From Rhodobacteraceae bacterium UBA6236 (GTDB lineage: Bacteria; Pseudomonadota; Alphaproteobacteria; Rhodobacterales; Rhodobacteraceae): a stretch of DNA of 19,978 nucleotides. A program made the translations under genes and the position numbers. The notes below the pieces were generated by a model. That model did not search any database. It was not told where the DNA came from and saw nothing but the letters and a program-made list of their open reading frames with translations. Positions within the stretch are counted from its first letter, which is position 1; every line of letters begins with the position of its first letter. Shown here piece after piece: positions 1-6,991 of the stretch. The DNA lies in the NCBI GenBank assembly GCA_002440945.1, contig DJWG01000095.1, forward strand, positions 1 to 19,978, given 5' to 3'.

Positions 1-1134
1 GGCGCGCAGGCGATCCATCCGGGCTACGGCTTCCTGTCCGAAAACGCGAACTTCGTGCAGGTGCTGGAAGATCACGGCATCGCCTTCATCGGCCCCACCG
101 CGGAACACATCCGCATCATGGGCGACAAGATCACCGCCAAGGACACGATGAAGCGTCTGGGCGTGCCCTGCGTCCCCGGTTCGGACGGTGGCGTCCCCGA
201 CGTGGACGAGGCGCGCCGCGTGGCCGCCGAAATCGGCTATCCGGTCATCATCAAGGCCACCGCCGGCGGCGGTGGGCGCGGGATGAAGGTCGCGAAATCC
301 GAGGACGAGCTCGAAATCGCCTTCCGCACCGCCCGGTCCGAAGCCAAGGCCGCCTTCGGCAACGACGAAGTCTACATCGAGAAATATCTGCAACGGCCCC
401 GCCACATCGAGATCCAGGTCTTTGGTGACGGCAAGGGCAAGGCCGTGCATCTGGGCGAACGCGACTGTTCCTTGCAGCGCCGCCACCAGAAGGTCTTCGA
501 GGAAGCCCCCGGCCCCGTCATCGACGAGGCGACCCGCGCCCGGATCGGCAAGACCTGCGCCGAAGCGGTCGCCGCGATCAACTATATCGGCGCCGGCACG
601 ATCGAGTTCCTGTTCGAGGATGGCGAATTCTACTTCATCGAGATGAACACCCGGCTTCAGGTCGAACATCCGGTGACCGAATACATCTTCGGCGTCGATC
701 TGGTGCGCGAACAGATCCGCGTCGCCGCCGGCCTGCCGATGAGCTTCCGCCAGGAGGATCTGAAGGTGCAGGGACACGCCATCGAGGTGCGGATCAACGC
801 CGAGAAGATCCCCGAATTCGCGCCGCGCCCCGGCAAGATCACCCAGTTCCACGCACCGGGCGGCCTGGGTGTGCGCATCGACAGCGCGCTTTATGACGGC
901 TACACGATCCCGCCCTATTACGACAGCCTGATCGGCAAACTGATCGTCCACGGCCGCGACCGGGAAGAGGCCCTTGCCCGGCTGAACCGCGCCCTGTCCG
1001 AGCTGATCATCGACGGCCAGGGGGTCGAAACCACGGTCCCGCTGTTCCATCTTCTTCTTGAAGAAAAAGACATCCAGACGGGCGACTATTCTATCCACTG
1101 GCTGGAAAAGTGGTTGGCGACGGCCTTCGCCTGA
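1..1134 (+). CDS. accC: Acetyl-CoA carboxylase biotin carboxylase subunit, 5' end missing
   Basis: Biotin carboxylase subunit of acetyl-CoA carboxylase. It uses ATP and bicarbonate to carboxylate the biotin of the carrier protein AccB, the first step of fatty acid synthesis in the cytoplasm. The reading frame is open from base 1, starting in the conserved [11 protein letters not shown] motif, so about 75 N-terminal residues lie outside the window and 377 residues remain. The ATP-grasp glycine loop [10 protein letters not shown], the motif [11 protein letters not shown] and the catalytic segment [14 protein letters not shown] are all present. The C-terminal part is complete and ends at TGA 1132-1134. 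aat follows 25 bp later on the same strand. accB would be expected just upstream. The GTG at 55 is an internal valine, not a start. Pyruvate or propionyl-CoA carboxylase is unlikely because the frame stops without a further domain. Confidence 0.96.
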   Translation, partial: GAQAIHPGYGFLSENANFVQVLEDHGIAFIGPTAEHIRIMGDKITAKDTMKRLGVPCVPGSDGGVPDVDEARRVAAEIGYPVIIKATAGGGGRGMKVAKSEDELEIAFRTARSEAKAAFGNDEVYIEKYLQRPRHIEIQVFGDGKGKAVHLGERDCSLQRRHQKVFEEAPGPVIDEATRARIGKTCAEAVAAINYIGAGTIEFLFEDGEFYFIEMNTRLQVEHPVTEYIFGVDLVREQIRVAAGLPMSFRQEDLKVQGHAIEVRINAEKIPEFAPRPGKITQFHAPGGLGVRIDSALYDGYTIPPYYDSLIGKLIVHGRDREEALARLNRALSELIIDGQGVETTVPLFHLLLEEKDIQTGDYSIHWLEKWLATAFA

Positions 1135-1159
1135 CGGGCGACCGCGCGGCGATGGCGCC

Positions 1160-1792
1160 ATGCTGACGCCGCGCATCCTGCTGTCGGCCTATGCGCAGGG
1201 CGTGTTCCCGATGGCCGAAAGCCGCGACGCGGCAGAGGTCCACTGGGTTGACCCGCGCCGGCGCGGGATCTTCCCGCTGGAGGGCTTCCACATCTCGCGC
1301 TCGCTCCGCCGCCGCATCCTGCGCGGGGGCTACGGCATCACGCTGGATCAGGATTTCACGGGCGTTCTGGATGGCTGTGCCGACCGGGAAGAAACCTGGA
1401 TCAACCCCGATCTGCGCGCGGCCTATATCGAACTGCACCGCCTGGGTCACGCCCATTCGATCGAGGTCCGCGACGCCTCCGGCGCGCTGATCGGCGGGCT
1501 TTATGCGGTCACGCTGGGCGCGGCCTTCTTCGGGGAAAGCATGTTTTCAAGGCGCACCGATGCATCGAAGATCGCATTGGCTTTCACCTTGCGCCACCTG
1601 CGGAACTGCGGTTTCCAGCTTTTCGACACGCAGTTCCTGACGCCGCATCTGGCCTCGCTTGGCGCGGTCGAGATTTCGCGGGCCGACTATCGCCGCAGGC
1701 TGGCAGAGGCGCTGGCGCAAGAGGCCGACATCACCGCCCGCCCCCTGCCCCGCCCTCAGGAGGTGGTGCAGGACAGCAGCCAGACATCATAG
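1160..1792 (+). CDS. aat: Leucyl/phenylalanyl-tRNA--protein transferase
   Basis: Transfers Leu or Phe from aminoacyl-tRNA to the N-terminus of proteins that begin with Arg or Lys, marking them for ClpS/ClpAP degradation (N-end rule). The family pattern is clear: GVFPMAE near residue 14, HWVDP near 28, EETWINPDLRAAY at 77-89, FFGESMFS at 123-130 and LFDTQFLTPHLASLGA from 154, with the Asp156/Gln158 pair matching the catalytic Asp region of E. coli Aat. The frame is open upstream to 1058, but that extension overlaps accC and is not family-like, so ATG 1160 is preferred. This gives 210 residues, a usual length for alphaproteobacterial Aat. It lies 25 bp after accC, which suggests co-transcription. 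Its last 37 bp overlap the 3' end of the convergent DUF2155 gene. Confidence 0.95.
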   Translation: MLTPRILLSAYAQGVFPMAESRDAAEVHWVDPRRRGIFPLEGFHISRSLRRRILRGGYGITLDQDFTGVLDGCADREETWINPDLRAAYIELHRLGHAHSIEVRDASGALIGGLYAVTLGAAFFGESMFSRRTDASKIALAFTLRHLRNCGFQLFDTQFLTPHLASLGAVEISRADYRRRLAEALAQEADITARPLPRPQEVVQDSSQTS

Positions 1793-2154
1793 CGCGGGTG
1801 GACCAGCGCCGAGAGCGCCGGGCTTGACGCGATCATCCAGCCGCTGAAAACCGTGGTCCGGCTGGAGGAATCCGTAATCGTCAGATGCGCCCAGGCGTTC
1901 GAACTGGGATCGTCGGCGGGAAAGCGGCAATCCGACAGCGTGATGTCGAGCTTGCCGAAAGCCTGCGTTTCATGCACCCGGATCGTCAGGTCTGTCGTCG
2001 CGCCCGACACCTTGTCAAGCGCCCGGAAAACCGCACCAGAGGATTCCGCCGCGCCCGAGGGACGAGGCTCCGGCGGGGTCTGCCCGGCCTCCTGCGCCAG
2101 GGCAGGAAGACCTGCAAGGCAGAGCGCCAACGCCAGCACGGCCCGGGTCGTCAT
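1756..2154 (-). CDS. DUF2155 domain-containing secreted protein
   Basis: A 132-residue protein with a cleavable signal peptide: a hydrophobic stretch at residues 5-19 ending in ALA, so it is probably periplasmic. The mature part matches the DUF2155 pattern I recall from alphaproteobacteria: an ALDKVSGATTDLTI segment, an internal Cys in LSDCRFP, and a C-terminal HPRYDVWLLSC segment. The two mature-chain cysteines could form a disulfide; that is inference. Its biochemical function is unknown. ATG 2154 overlaps the stop codon of the mlaD-like gene by 4 bp, which points to translational coupling in the NDUFA12-mlaD-DUF2155 operon. The 3' end overlaps convergent aat by 37 bp, leaving no room for a separate terminator. 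Confidence 0.87.
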   Translation of the reverse strand: MTTRAVLALALCLAGLPALAQEAGQTPPEPRPSGAAESSGAVFRALDKVSGATTDLTIRVHETQAFGKLDITLSDCRFPADDPSSNAWAHLTITDSSSRTTVFSGWMIASSPALSALVHPRYDVWLLSCTTS

Positions 2155-2639
2155 GGGGCGGCTTCCGCGGCGGGCGCCGCCGTATCGGAGGATTTGTCGG
2201 AACCGCCGCCCACGAATTTCATCATGAGCGTGATCAGGCTGACGGCGCCCTGGGTATCCTCGATCTCGCCCCCCGGGGCGAGCACATCGGCGCTGCCACC
2301 CGGCTGGATGTCGATGAAGGACCCGCCCAGCAGCCCTTCCGCGGCCACGGCGATGGTGCTGTCGTCAGGCACTTCGATGCCCCGTTTCACCGTGACCACG
2401 GCATCGGCCATGAAGGTCTGCGGGTTCAGGCTGAGCGAGGCGACCGAGCCGACCTTGACCCCCGCCATCCGCACGTCCGTTCCCACGGTCACGCCTTCGA
2501 CCGACCGGAAACTGGCGCGGAGCGTATAGGCATCAGGTGCGCGCCCAAAGCCCAGGCCCTGACTTGCGTAGATCGCAAAGCCGATGGCCACGGCCAGAAC
2601 GGCGGCGCCGGTCAGAACCTCGGTCTTGGTGTGGCTCAT
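2151..2639 (-). CDS. mlaD: MlaD-like MCE-domain lipid transport protein
   Basis: A 162-residue membrane-anchored periplasmic MCE protein, like MlaD of the Mla system that moves phospholipids between inner and outer membranes. An N-terminal transmembrane helix (about residues 9-27) is followed by one MCE domain (about 38-118) with the typical segments SFRSVEGVTVGTDVRMAGVKVG and LLGGSFIDIQPGG. A low-complexity Ala/Asp/Ser tail follows. The start lies 4 bp after the NDUFA12 stop, and the stop overlaps the DUF2155 start, so the gene is in a tight operon. The MlaE permease and MlaF ATPase genes are not here, so they must be elsewhere if this is a true Mla component. A single MCE domain and this length fit MlaD better than the multi-domain PqiB or YebT. 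Confidence 0.9.
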   Translation of the reverse strand: MSHTKTEVLTGAAVLAVAIGFAIYASQGLGFGRAPDAYTLRASFRSVEGVTVGTDVRMAGVKVGSVASLSLNPQTFMADAVVTVKRGIEVPDDSTIAVAAEGLLGGSFIDIQPGGSADVLAPGGEIEDTQGAVSLITLMMKFVGGGSDKSSDTAAPAAEAAP

Positions 2640-2643
2640 GGTC

Positions 2644-3018
2644 TTATTCCGGCGACCAGGCCTCGTAATCGGCGCGGGTCACGGGCGTGGCGCGGCGGAT
2701 CGAGCCTGCGGGGGCATAAGCCAGGGGGGTGCCGGTCAGATTTTCAAGATGCGGCTTTTCCCAAGACTTGTGGGCCAGCGCGACCCTGGTCGGCGGCTCG
2801 TCCCAGGTGAAGTGCAGCCAACCGTGCCAGTCAGGCGAAATGCGGCTTGCCTCGGATTCGCCGTTGTAGATCACCCAGCGGCGCTTGCCGTCGGCGGTCT
2901 GGAAAAAGGCGTTGCCTTGGGCATCCTCGCCGACCTTCTGGCCCTTGCGCCAGGTGTAGATCTGGGTGCCGAGGGTCTGGCTGTTCCACCAGGTCAGCAA
3001 GCGAAGCAGAAAGTTCAT
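2644..3018 (-). CDS. NADH:ubiquinone oxidoreductase subunit NDUFA12
   Basis: A 124-residue homologue of the accessory complex I subunit NDUFA12 (B17.2), found in alphaproteobacteria and mitochondria, where it sits at the junction of the matrix and membrane arms. The hallmark segment [25 protein letters not shown] spans about residues 46-70, followed by DEPP and, near the C-terminus, a basic/aromatic tail. The frame is open further upstream, but ATG 3018 has a strong ribosome site (GGAGGA about 7 bp upstream) and gives the normal family length and N-terminus ([11 protein letters not shown]). It is the first gene of a minus-strand operon with mlaD 4 bp downstream. A TTATAAG element at about 3046-3052 could be its -10 box, but I see no good -35 partner. 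The nuo operon is not in this window. Confidence 0.93.
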   Translation of the reverse strand: MNFLLRLLTWWNSQTLGTQIYTWRKGQKVGEDAQGNAFFQTADGKRRWVIYNGESEASRISPDWHGWLHFTWDEPPTRVALAHKSWEKPHLENLTGTPLAYAPAGSIRRATPVTRADYEAWSPE

Positions 3019-3075
3019 GCGGCATCCTCCGGGACGGTCAGGCCCCTTATAACGCGCGGCGCGGCAAGGTCCAGT

Positions 3076-3107
3076 GCCGGTTCCGGCGAATGCCGCCGAC
3101 CGGCGGC
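3076..3107 (-). terminator. Two adjacent GC-rich hairpins after the Hint gene
   Basis: Just 3' of the Hint gene stop, reading the minus strand, there is a perfect 6-bp GC stem (3092-3097 with 3102-3107, 4-nt loop) followed by a 5-bp stem (3076-3080 with 3083-3087, 2-nt gap). No U-run follows, so a classical intrinsic terminator is not certain. It may pause transcription or protect the 3' end. Confidence 0.35.
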
Positions 3108-3119
3108 TGCCGCCCGCGA

Positions 3120-3707
3120 TCAATGTGCGAAGAACGAAAGCCCCATCCGTTCCAGCCGCGACCGCACAAGGGTCTGCCGGCGCTGGGGCAAGGTGGCGGC
3201 GAGGCCGGGGAAAAGTTCCTCGATCTCGTTGCGCTGGGCATTGCCAAGGCCGTTCAGGGAATGGTCGGCGGGATTGAACGCCTCGACCCAAAGCCCGTTG
3301 GCCAGGACGATCTGATGGCGTTCGAACACCGGCAGGATATAGGTCACCGCCAGCATGTCCACGACCCGGATGTGCCGGTTGTGGACCAGATGCTTGGCCG
3401 ACACCAGCGCCTCGTGATCTTCAAGATCAAGCACGGTCTTTTCCGCCCCGACCAGGACACGGTGGTTCGGGCTGAGCAGCATGTCCTTTTCGGGCACCGC
3501 CGGACCGATACCGCCGGTCCGCAGCAGAACCGGGCGCAGGTGCGGCCGCGACACCAGCTGGGCATAGTCCAGCCGGGTCTGGAAGACATGGCGCAGAACC
3601 TGCACGCCATGATCGCGGGTCAGCACCTTCTGACCCACCGCAAGCGTCTCGACGGGCCATTCGCCCGTCGGGGTTGCGATCAACGTACCGGGAGTGAAAC
3701 AGGACAA
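3120..3707 (-). CDS. Hint (hedgehog/intein) domain-containing protein
   Basis: A 195-residue protein that is almost entirely a Hint domain of the type common in Rhodobacterales. The N-terminal splicing-like block is [19 protein letters not shown] with Cys at residue 3, then [11 protein letters not shown], an SPNHRVLVG segment (block-B-like His) near residue 80, and [13 protein letters not shown] toward the end. Such domains can be autoproteolytic, but activity cannot be read from sequence and no natural substrate is known to me. The start is uncertain: the first usable codon after an in-frame TGA (3717-3719) is TTG 3707, with only a weak GAGAG-like ribosome site. The same frame is open upstream of that TGA to ATG 4019, so the protein may be an N-terminally truncated or interrupted version. 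It stands alone between the NDUFA12 operon and a long gene-poor region. Confidence 0.78.
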   Translation of the reverse strand: MSCFTPGTLIATPTGEWPVETLAVGQKVLTRDHGVQVLRHVFQTRLDYAQLVSRPHLRPVLLRTGGIGPAVPEKDMLLSPNHRVLVGAEKTVLDLEDHEALVSAKHLVHNRHIRVVDMLAVTYILPVFERHQIVLANGLWVEAFNPADHSLNGLGNAQRNEIEELFPGLAATLPQRRQTLVRSRLERMGLSFFAH

Positions 3708-3716
3708 GGCAATCTC

Positions 3717-4019
3717 TCAGAAGCGGGCTGTCCGGCGCGGTGCGCTGGACCGAATTGCAGGGGAGGATGGCCGCGGGGACCGGACGGGGACCAACGCGAA
3801 TGCGGACGCCCGGTTCCCCGAAGGAACGGCAGCGTCCAGCCAAAGGAAGACAAGATCAAGGATTTGCCCGAAACGGCGTTGGCCATCGGCGCAGGCGGCG
3901 GCCAGACGGCGCAACCCTGTCGCGCCCGCCAAGGCAGGGGCAGACGGAGTTTCAGGATGGTGGGAGTCGTCGGCGGTGATGCCTGACGCCACAAAGTCGA
4001 TTTTCCGCTTCGCAGACAT
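3717..4019 (-). CDS. Doubtful 100-residue frame directly upstream of the Hint gene
   Basis: ATG 4019 is preceded by AAGGTGG about 10 bp upstream, a plausible ribosome site. The frame runs 100 codons to TGA 3717-3719, only 9 bp from the Hint start and in the same frame. The translated sequence begins MSAKRKIDFVASGITADDS and becomes Arg/Pro/Ala-rich. I recognise no domain, and its third-position G/C preference looks weaker than in neighbouring genes. It could be a leader peptide, an N-terminal part of the Hint protein split by a stop, or a chance frame. The last is as likely as the others. Confidence 0.2.
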   Translation of the reverse strand: MSAKRKIDFVASGITADDSHHPETPSAPALAGATGLRRLAAACADGQRRFGQILDLVFLWLDAAVPSGNRASAFALVPVRSPRPSSPAIRSSAPRRTARF

Positions 4020-4095
4020 CAAGTCATCACCACCTTAGTACCAAGCGTCCGACATGCCTGTTGCACGCGGGCGACCACACTCTTCGACCACACAT

Positions 4096-4131
4096 CCCCG
4101 GTCTGAAGCACACACCTGCTTGTCACCGGGG
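4096..4131. other. Composite inverted repeat (hairpin within hairpin)
   Basis: A perfect 7-bp outer stem (CCCCGGT 4096-4102 with ACCGGGG 4125-4131) encloses, after 3-nt internal loops on each side, a second perfect 5-bp stem (AAGCA 4106-4110 with TGCTT 4117-4121) and a 6-nt loop. The arrangement looks like a folded RNA element. Its strand is unknown; both flanking genes are on the minus strand. Confidence 0.4.
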
Positions 4132-4513
4132 CCACCACTCACATCACGTCACACACCGAACTTGTTACCCAAGGACACTCGCACGCACTGGTTAACACCA
4201 CACACACATGCCTGCGGAAAAACGCCGACGGAAAAGATGAACCAGACACGGGGGCCACACCCGCCCTTTGCGCCCGAACCGTCCGCTGCACATCGAACGG
4301 TCATCCTGCAACCGGAACCTCAGGGACGGATCTGCACATCCGACTTGCTGTCTTCCGGTCTTCTTCCGTCTGCGCTCTTTCGCCGACGCCTTAGGAATAC
4401 GCCTGCCGGCAGTTCCGACAAAGGCTTTTCGGCCAATATGTTGGGCGTCAAAGGCCGGTCAGCCCAAATTGAAGGCCGACCATCGTGGTAACTGTTTCAT
4501 GAACAACGACCAT

Positions 4514-4690
4514 CTGCGCACTATTGGCGCAGTTCAATCGATCCAATTCGAGGGTGGAGCGACCGGTCGCGGGTCAAAAATCGTTAACCTGTCGAAAGCG
4601 ACTTGTCTAATTCGACAGGTCCCCGTTTCGGAGGAGGAAACTCCGAAAATCCGCTGTGCCGGTCAAAATTTCCAAAGCGGGAAGACCGGC
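4514..4690. repeat. Cluster of five inverted repeats
   Basis: Five perfect dyads follow one another. They are CTGCGC/GCGCAG (4514-4519, 4527-4532), the 12-bp palindrome GCGACCGGTCGC (4559-4570), ACCTGTCGAA/TTCGACAGGT (4587-4596, 4611-4620), TTTCGGAG/CTCCGAAA (4626-4633, 4641-4648) and GCCGGTC/GACCGGC (4658-4664, 4684-4690). Their sequences differ, so this is not an ordinary repeat family. It may be a set of RNA stems downstream of the ABC gene, or operators. No long T-run marks a terminator. Confidence 0.5.
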
Positions 4691-4818
4691 TTTGGATCGA
4701 AATTCGGAACATTCATCCTGCAACCTGCGCCGTTGTTTCCGACCATCACCCGCCACACCAGCCAGAGTTGCGCAACCCTTGATTCGGTCGCGATTCCACA
4801 CGCGGTCAGATCCTCGTT

Positions 4819-6606
4819 TCAGCCGGTCGCGAATTGCTGGTCGTAAAGGGACCGGAACTTGCCATCACGGGCCAGAAGGTCCTCAAGCGATCCGACTTCC
4901 CGCACCTCGCCCTGTTCCAGATAGCAGATCTGGTCCGCCCGCAGCACGGTGGACAGCCGGTGCGCCACGACGATGGTCGTGACGCCCTGTGTCACGCGTT
5001 CCAGCGCATCGCGCACCAGTGCTTCGGAGTGGCTGTCAAGCGCGCTCGTCGCCTCGTCCAGAAGCAGGATCGGCGCATTGCGCAGGACCGCCCGGGCGAT
5101 GGCAAGGCGCTGGCGCTGGCCGCCCGACAGGAAGGCCCCGTTCTCGCCGATGGGCGTGGCATAGCCTTTCGGCAATTGCTGGATGAATTCGTCGGCATGG
5201 GCGACATGGGCGGCGGCGCGCACCTCTTCATCTGACGCGCCGGGTCTGGCGATGCGGATGTTTTCCATCACCGTCTCGGAAAACAGGAAGGTGTCCTGCC
5301 CCACATAGGCGATCTTGCGGCGGAGCGAGGCGAAGGTGGCCTGCTTCACATCCGCGCCGTCCAGAAGGATGCGGCCCTCGTCTGGGTCGTAAAGCCTGAG
5401 GATCAGGTTCAGAAGCGTGGATTTGCCGCCGCCCGAGGGACCGACCAGCGCCGTCGTCTTGCCGGCGGGAAAGTCCAGCGAAATGCCGTTGATGACGGTC
5501 TTTCCGTTGCCGTAAGAGAAATGCACATCCTCGAGCGTCAACTGCCCCGGACCATCGGGCAGATCGCGGGCGTCCGGTGCCTCGATCATCGTGCGGGGCG
5601 TGTCGATGAGATCATACATCATCTGCACGCCGATCATGCTGCTTTCGATCGACACCCGCATCTTCGAAAGCCGCTTGGCCGGTTCATAGGCCATGAGGAA
5701 GGCGGTGACGAAGGACATGAGCTGCCCCGGCGTTCCTGAGGAATGGCCGAACAGGCTGACGGTGCTGAGAATGACGATCGAGGCGATGGCAAGCCCGGTG
5801 ATCCCATCCATGAGCGGCGTGGTCGCCGCTTCAAGCCGCACCATCTTGTTGGCGCGTTTTTCCACCTGGCGGACGGCCGTTTCCATCCGCGCGGCCATCA
5901 CCTCTTCCAGCGCGAAGGCCTTGATGACCCGCGAACCGGTGGCGGTTTCCTGCACGACGCGGATGATCATGGCGAGCCCGGCCATTTCCTGCGCCATGAT
6001 GGTGCGGACCTTCGCAAGGATCTTGCGCACCCCGAAAAGCGCCGCCGGACCCACGACCAGACAGACAAGCGACAGAAGCGGCTGCTGGTAGAACATGACA
6101 GCCACAAGGCCCACCAGCGTCAGCGCGTCACGCACGAAGCCAGTGACCAGGATGTCGATCACCTGACGCGCCATCTGGGCGCTTTGCGTGACCCGAAGCA
6201 GCACGTCCGAGGATTCCGTGCGGTTGAAGTAGGTCAGCCCCTGTTCCAGCAGGCGACGGAACAACTGGACCTGCTTTTCCGCCACGATCCGGTTGCCCGC
6301 CCGCGCCATCAGCACGATCTGCGCGAAGGAGGCCACACCTTTCAGGAAGAATATCGACGCCACCCCCACCGCCACGAAATAGACCCGCGTGCGATTGGCC
6401 GAAGACATGGAATCGACGATTTCGCCCATGATCCAGGCGGACAGCGAAGTGGTCACAGCCACGAGGATCATGGCGGCTATCGCGGCAAGATACCTGCCAC
6501 GGTGTTCAGGAATGCTTTCCGCCAGAAGCCGCCACAAAAGACTGCGCGAAGCATACCAGCCGCTTTGCCGCGCCATCGCGTCGCGGGCCTTTCCAAAGAT
6601 CGACAT
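4819..6606 (-). CDS. MsbA-like ABC exporter (fused permease and ATPase)
   Basis: A 595-residue half-transporter of the ABC exporter class with the normal TMD-NBD order; it would work as a homodimer in the inner membrane. Hydrophobic segments lie at about residues 38-60, 75-100, 155-175, 178-193 and 268-310. The ATPase domain has Walker A GPSGGGKST (389-397), Q-loop Gln437, signature LSGGQRQR (493-500), Walker B ILLLDEATSALD (513-524) and the H-loop His549, so it should be catalytically competent. The family includes lipid A flippases (MsbA) and drug or peptide exporters, and the substrate cannot be decided here. ATG 6606 has GGGAG about 6 bp upstream. The gene stands alone, with the FecR-like gene divergent across 385 bp and a gene-poor region downstream. 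No obvious intrinsic terminator follows the stop. Confidence 0.94.
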   Translation of the reverse strand: MSIFGKARDAMARQSGWYASRSLLWRLLAESIPEHRGRYLAAIAAMILVAVTTSLSAWIMGEIVDSMSSANRTRVYFVAVGVASIFFLKGVASFAQIVLMARAGNRIVAEKQVQLFRRLLEQGLTYFNRTESSDVLLRVTQSAQMARQVIDILVTGFVRDALTLVGLVAVMFYQQPLLSLVCLVVGPAALFGVRKILAKVRTIMAQEMAGLAMIIRVVQETATGSRVIKAFALEEVMAARMETAVRQVEKRANKMVRLEAATTPLMDGITGLAIASIVILSTVSLFGHSSGTPGQLMSFVTAFLMAYEPAKRLSKMRVSIESSMIGVQMMYDLIDTPRTMIEAPDARDLPDGPGQLTLEDVHFSYGNGKTVINGISLDFPAGKTTALVGPSGGGKSTLLNLILRLYDPDEGRILLDGADVKQATFASLRRKIAYVGQDTFLFSETVMENIRIARPGASDEEVRAAAHVAHADEFIQQLPKGYATPIGENGAFLSGGQRQRLAIARAVLRNAPILLLDEATSALDSHSEALVRDALERVTQGVTTIVVAHRLSTVLRADQICYLEQGEVREVGSLEDLLARDGKFRSLYDQQFATG

Positions 6607-6991
6607 GCCGCTCCCTTGTCCCGCGCAATCCGAACGACCCGGGGGGTCGCTTGATCGCCTGACGCCCGGAATTAACGGCTCCTGACCCGGGACTCAAGTT
6701 GCCATTGACGGCGATGCGCGGGAACCATCCGCGGTCCGCAACCTGAAGAGGAATCGCAAAGGTTCTTTGTAGATACCTATTTTTCTTGCGAAAATGCCAA
6801 TGAAAGCGCAAGAATTGCGGAAAGGGCCGGACCAGATCGTTGCAAGGTCCGCACCGCGCATCGCCGCCGAAATCCTGTCGGCGGGTGTTTGAATGGAAGA
6901 CGACGAAACCCCCTGGACACGCAGTCAGACCGGGTTTTCGGGGGTCGATACAGTTCTTGATACTTCGAACAGCACCTTGATCGTGGGGGCG
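6607..6991. other. Divergent intergenic region with an 8-bp dyad
   Basis: This 385-bp gap separates the divergent ABC exporter and FecR-like genes and must hold both promoters. It has a less GC-rich patch at about 6758-6800 and a perfect inverted repeat TTCTTGCG/CGCAAGAA (6783-6790 and 6807-6814, 16-bp spacer) that could be an operator. The FecR reading frame is open back to 6893, but that extension has no signal-peptide character. I see no confident promoter for the FecR-like gene. Confidence 0.45.
6669..6697 (-). promoter_or_regulatory. Candidate sigma-70 promoter of the ABC exporter gene
   Basis: On the minus strand, TTGAGT (6692-6697) is separated by 17 bp from TAATTC (6669-6674), about 60 bp upstream of the exporter ATG. 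The match is partial, so this is a weak prediction. Confidence 0.3.

Larger units (their letters stand above)
3708..4818. other. Long gene-poor region (about 1.1 kb)
   Basis: Between the ABC exporter and the Hint gene there is about 1.1 kb with no convincing protein gene. It appears less GC-rich than its surroundings, especially from 4450 on. The part at about 4070-4260 is rich in CACAC/ACCAC on the + strand (GTGTG on the minus strand), with a 9-bp direct repeat CGACCACAC at 4072-4080 and 4085-4093. Several inverted repeats lie inside (4096-4131, 4514-4532, 4559-4570, 4587-4620, 4626-4648, 4658-4690). The frames that cross it are low-complexity and do not resemble protein families. Candidate contents are a long leader for the Hint gene, a structured RNA, or protein-binding sites. 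Confidence 0.6.

Noticed and set aside
4072..4093. Possible CRISPR-like or tandem repeat array around the CGACCACAC copies
   Set aside because: Only two exact 9-bp copies 13 bp apart. There are no regular spacers and no cas genes in the window.
4607..4801. A 64-codon minus-strand frame starting 18 bp after the ABC exporter stop
   Set aside because: GTG start without a clear ribosome site, no recognisable motif, and it ends inside an inverted repeat. Possible but not supportable.
4054..4846. Plus-strand frames of 145 and 192 codons in the gene-poor region
   Set aside because: Low-complexity His/Thr/Pro- and Ser/Arg-rich translations without ribosome sites or family motifs; the second runs into the end of the ABC gene.
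5743..6654. A 303-codon plus-strand frame opposite the ABC exporter
   Set aside because: His/Asp/Arg-rich antisense shadow of the exporter gene.
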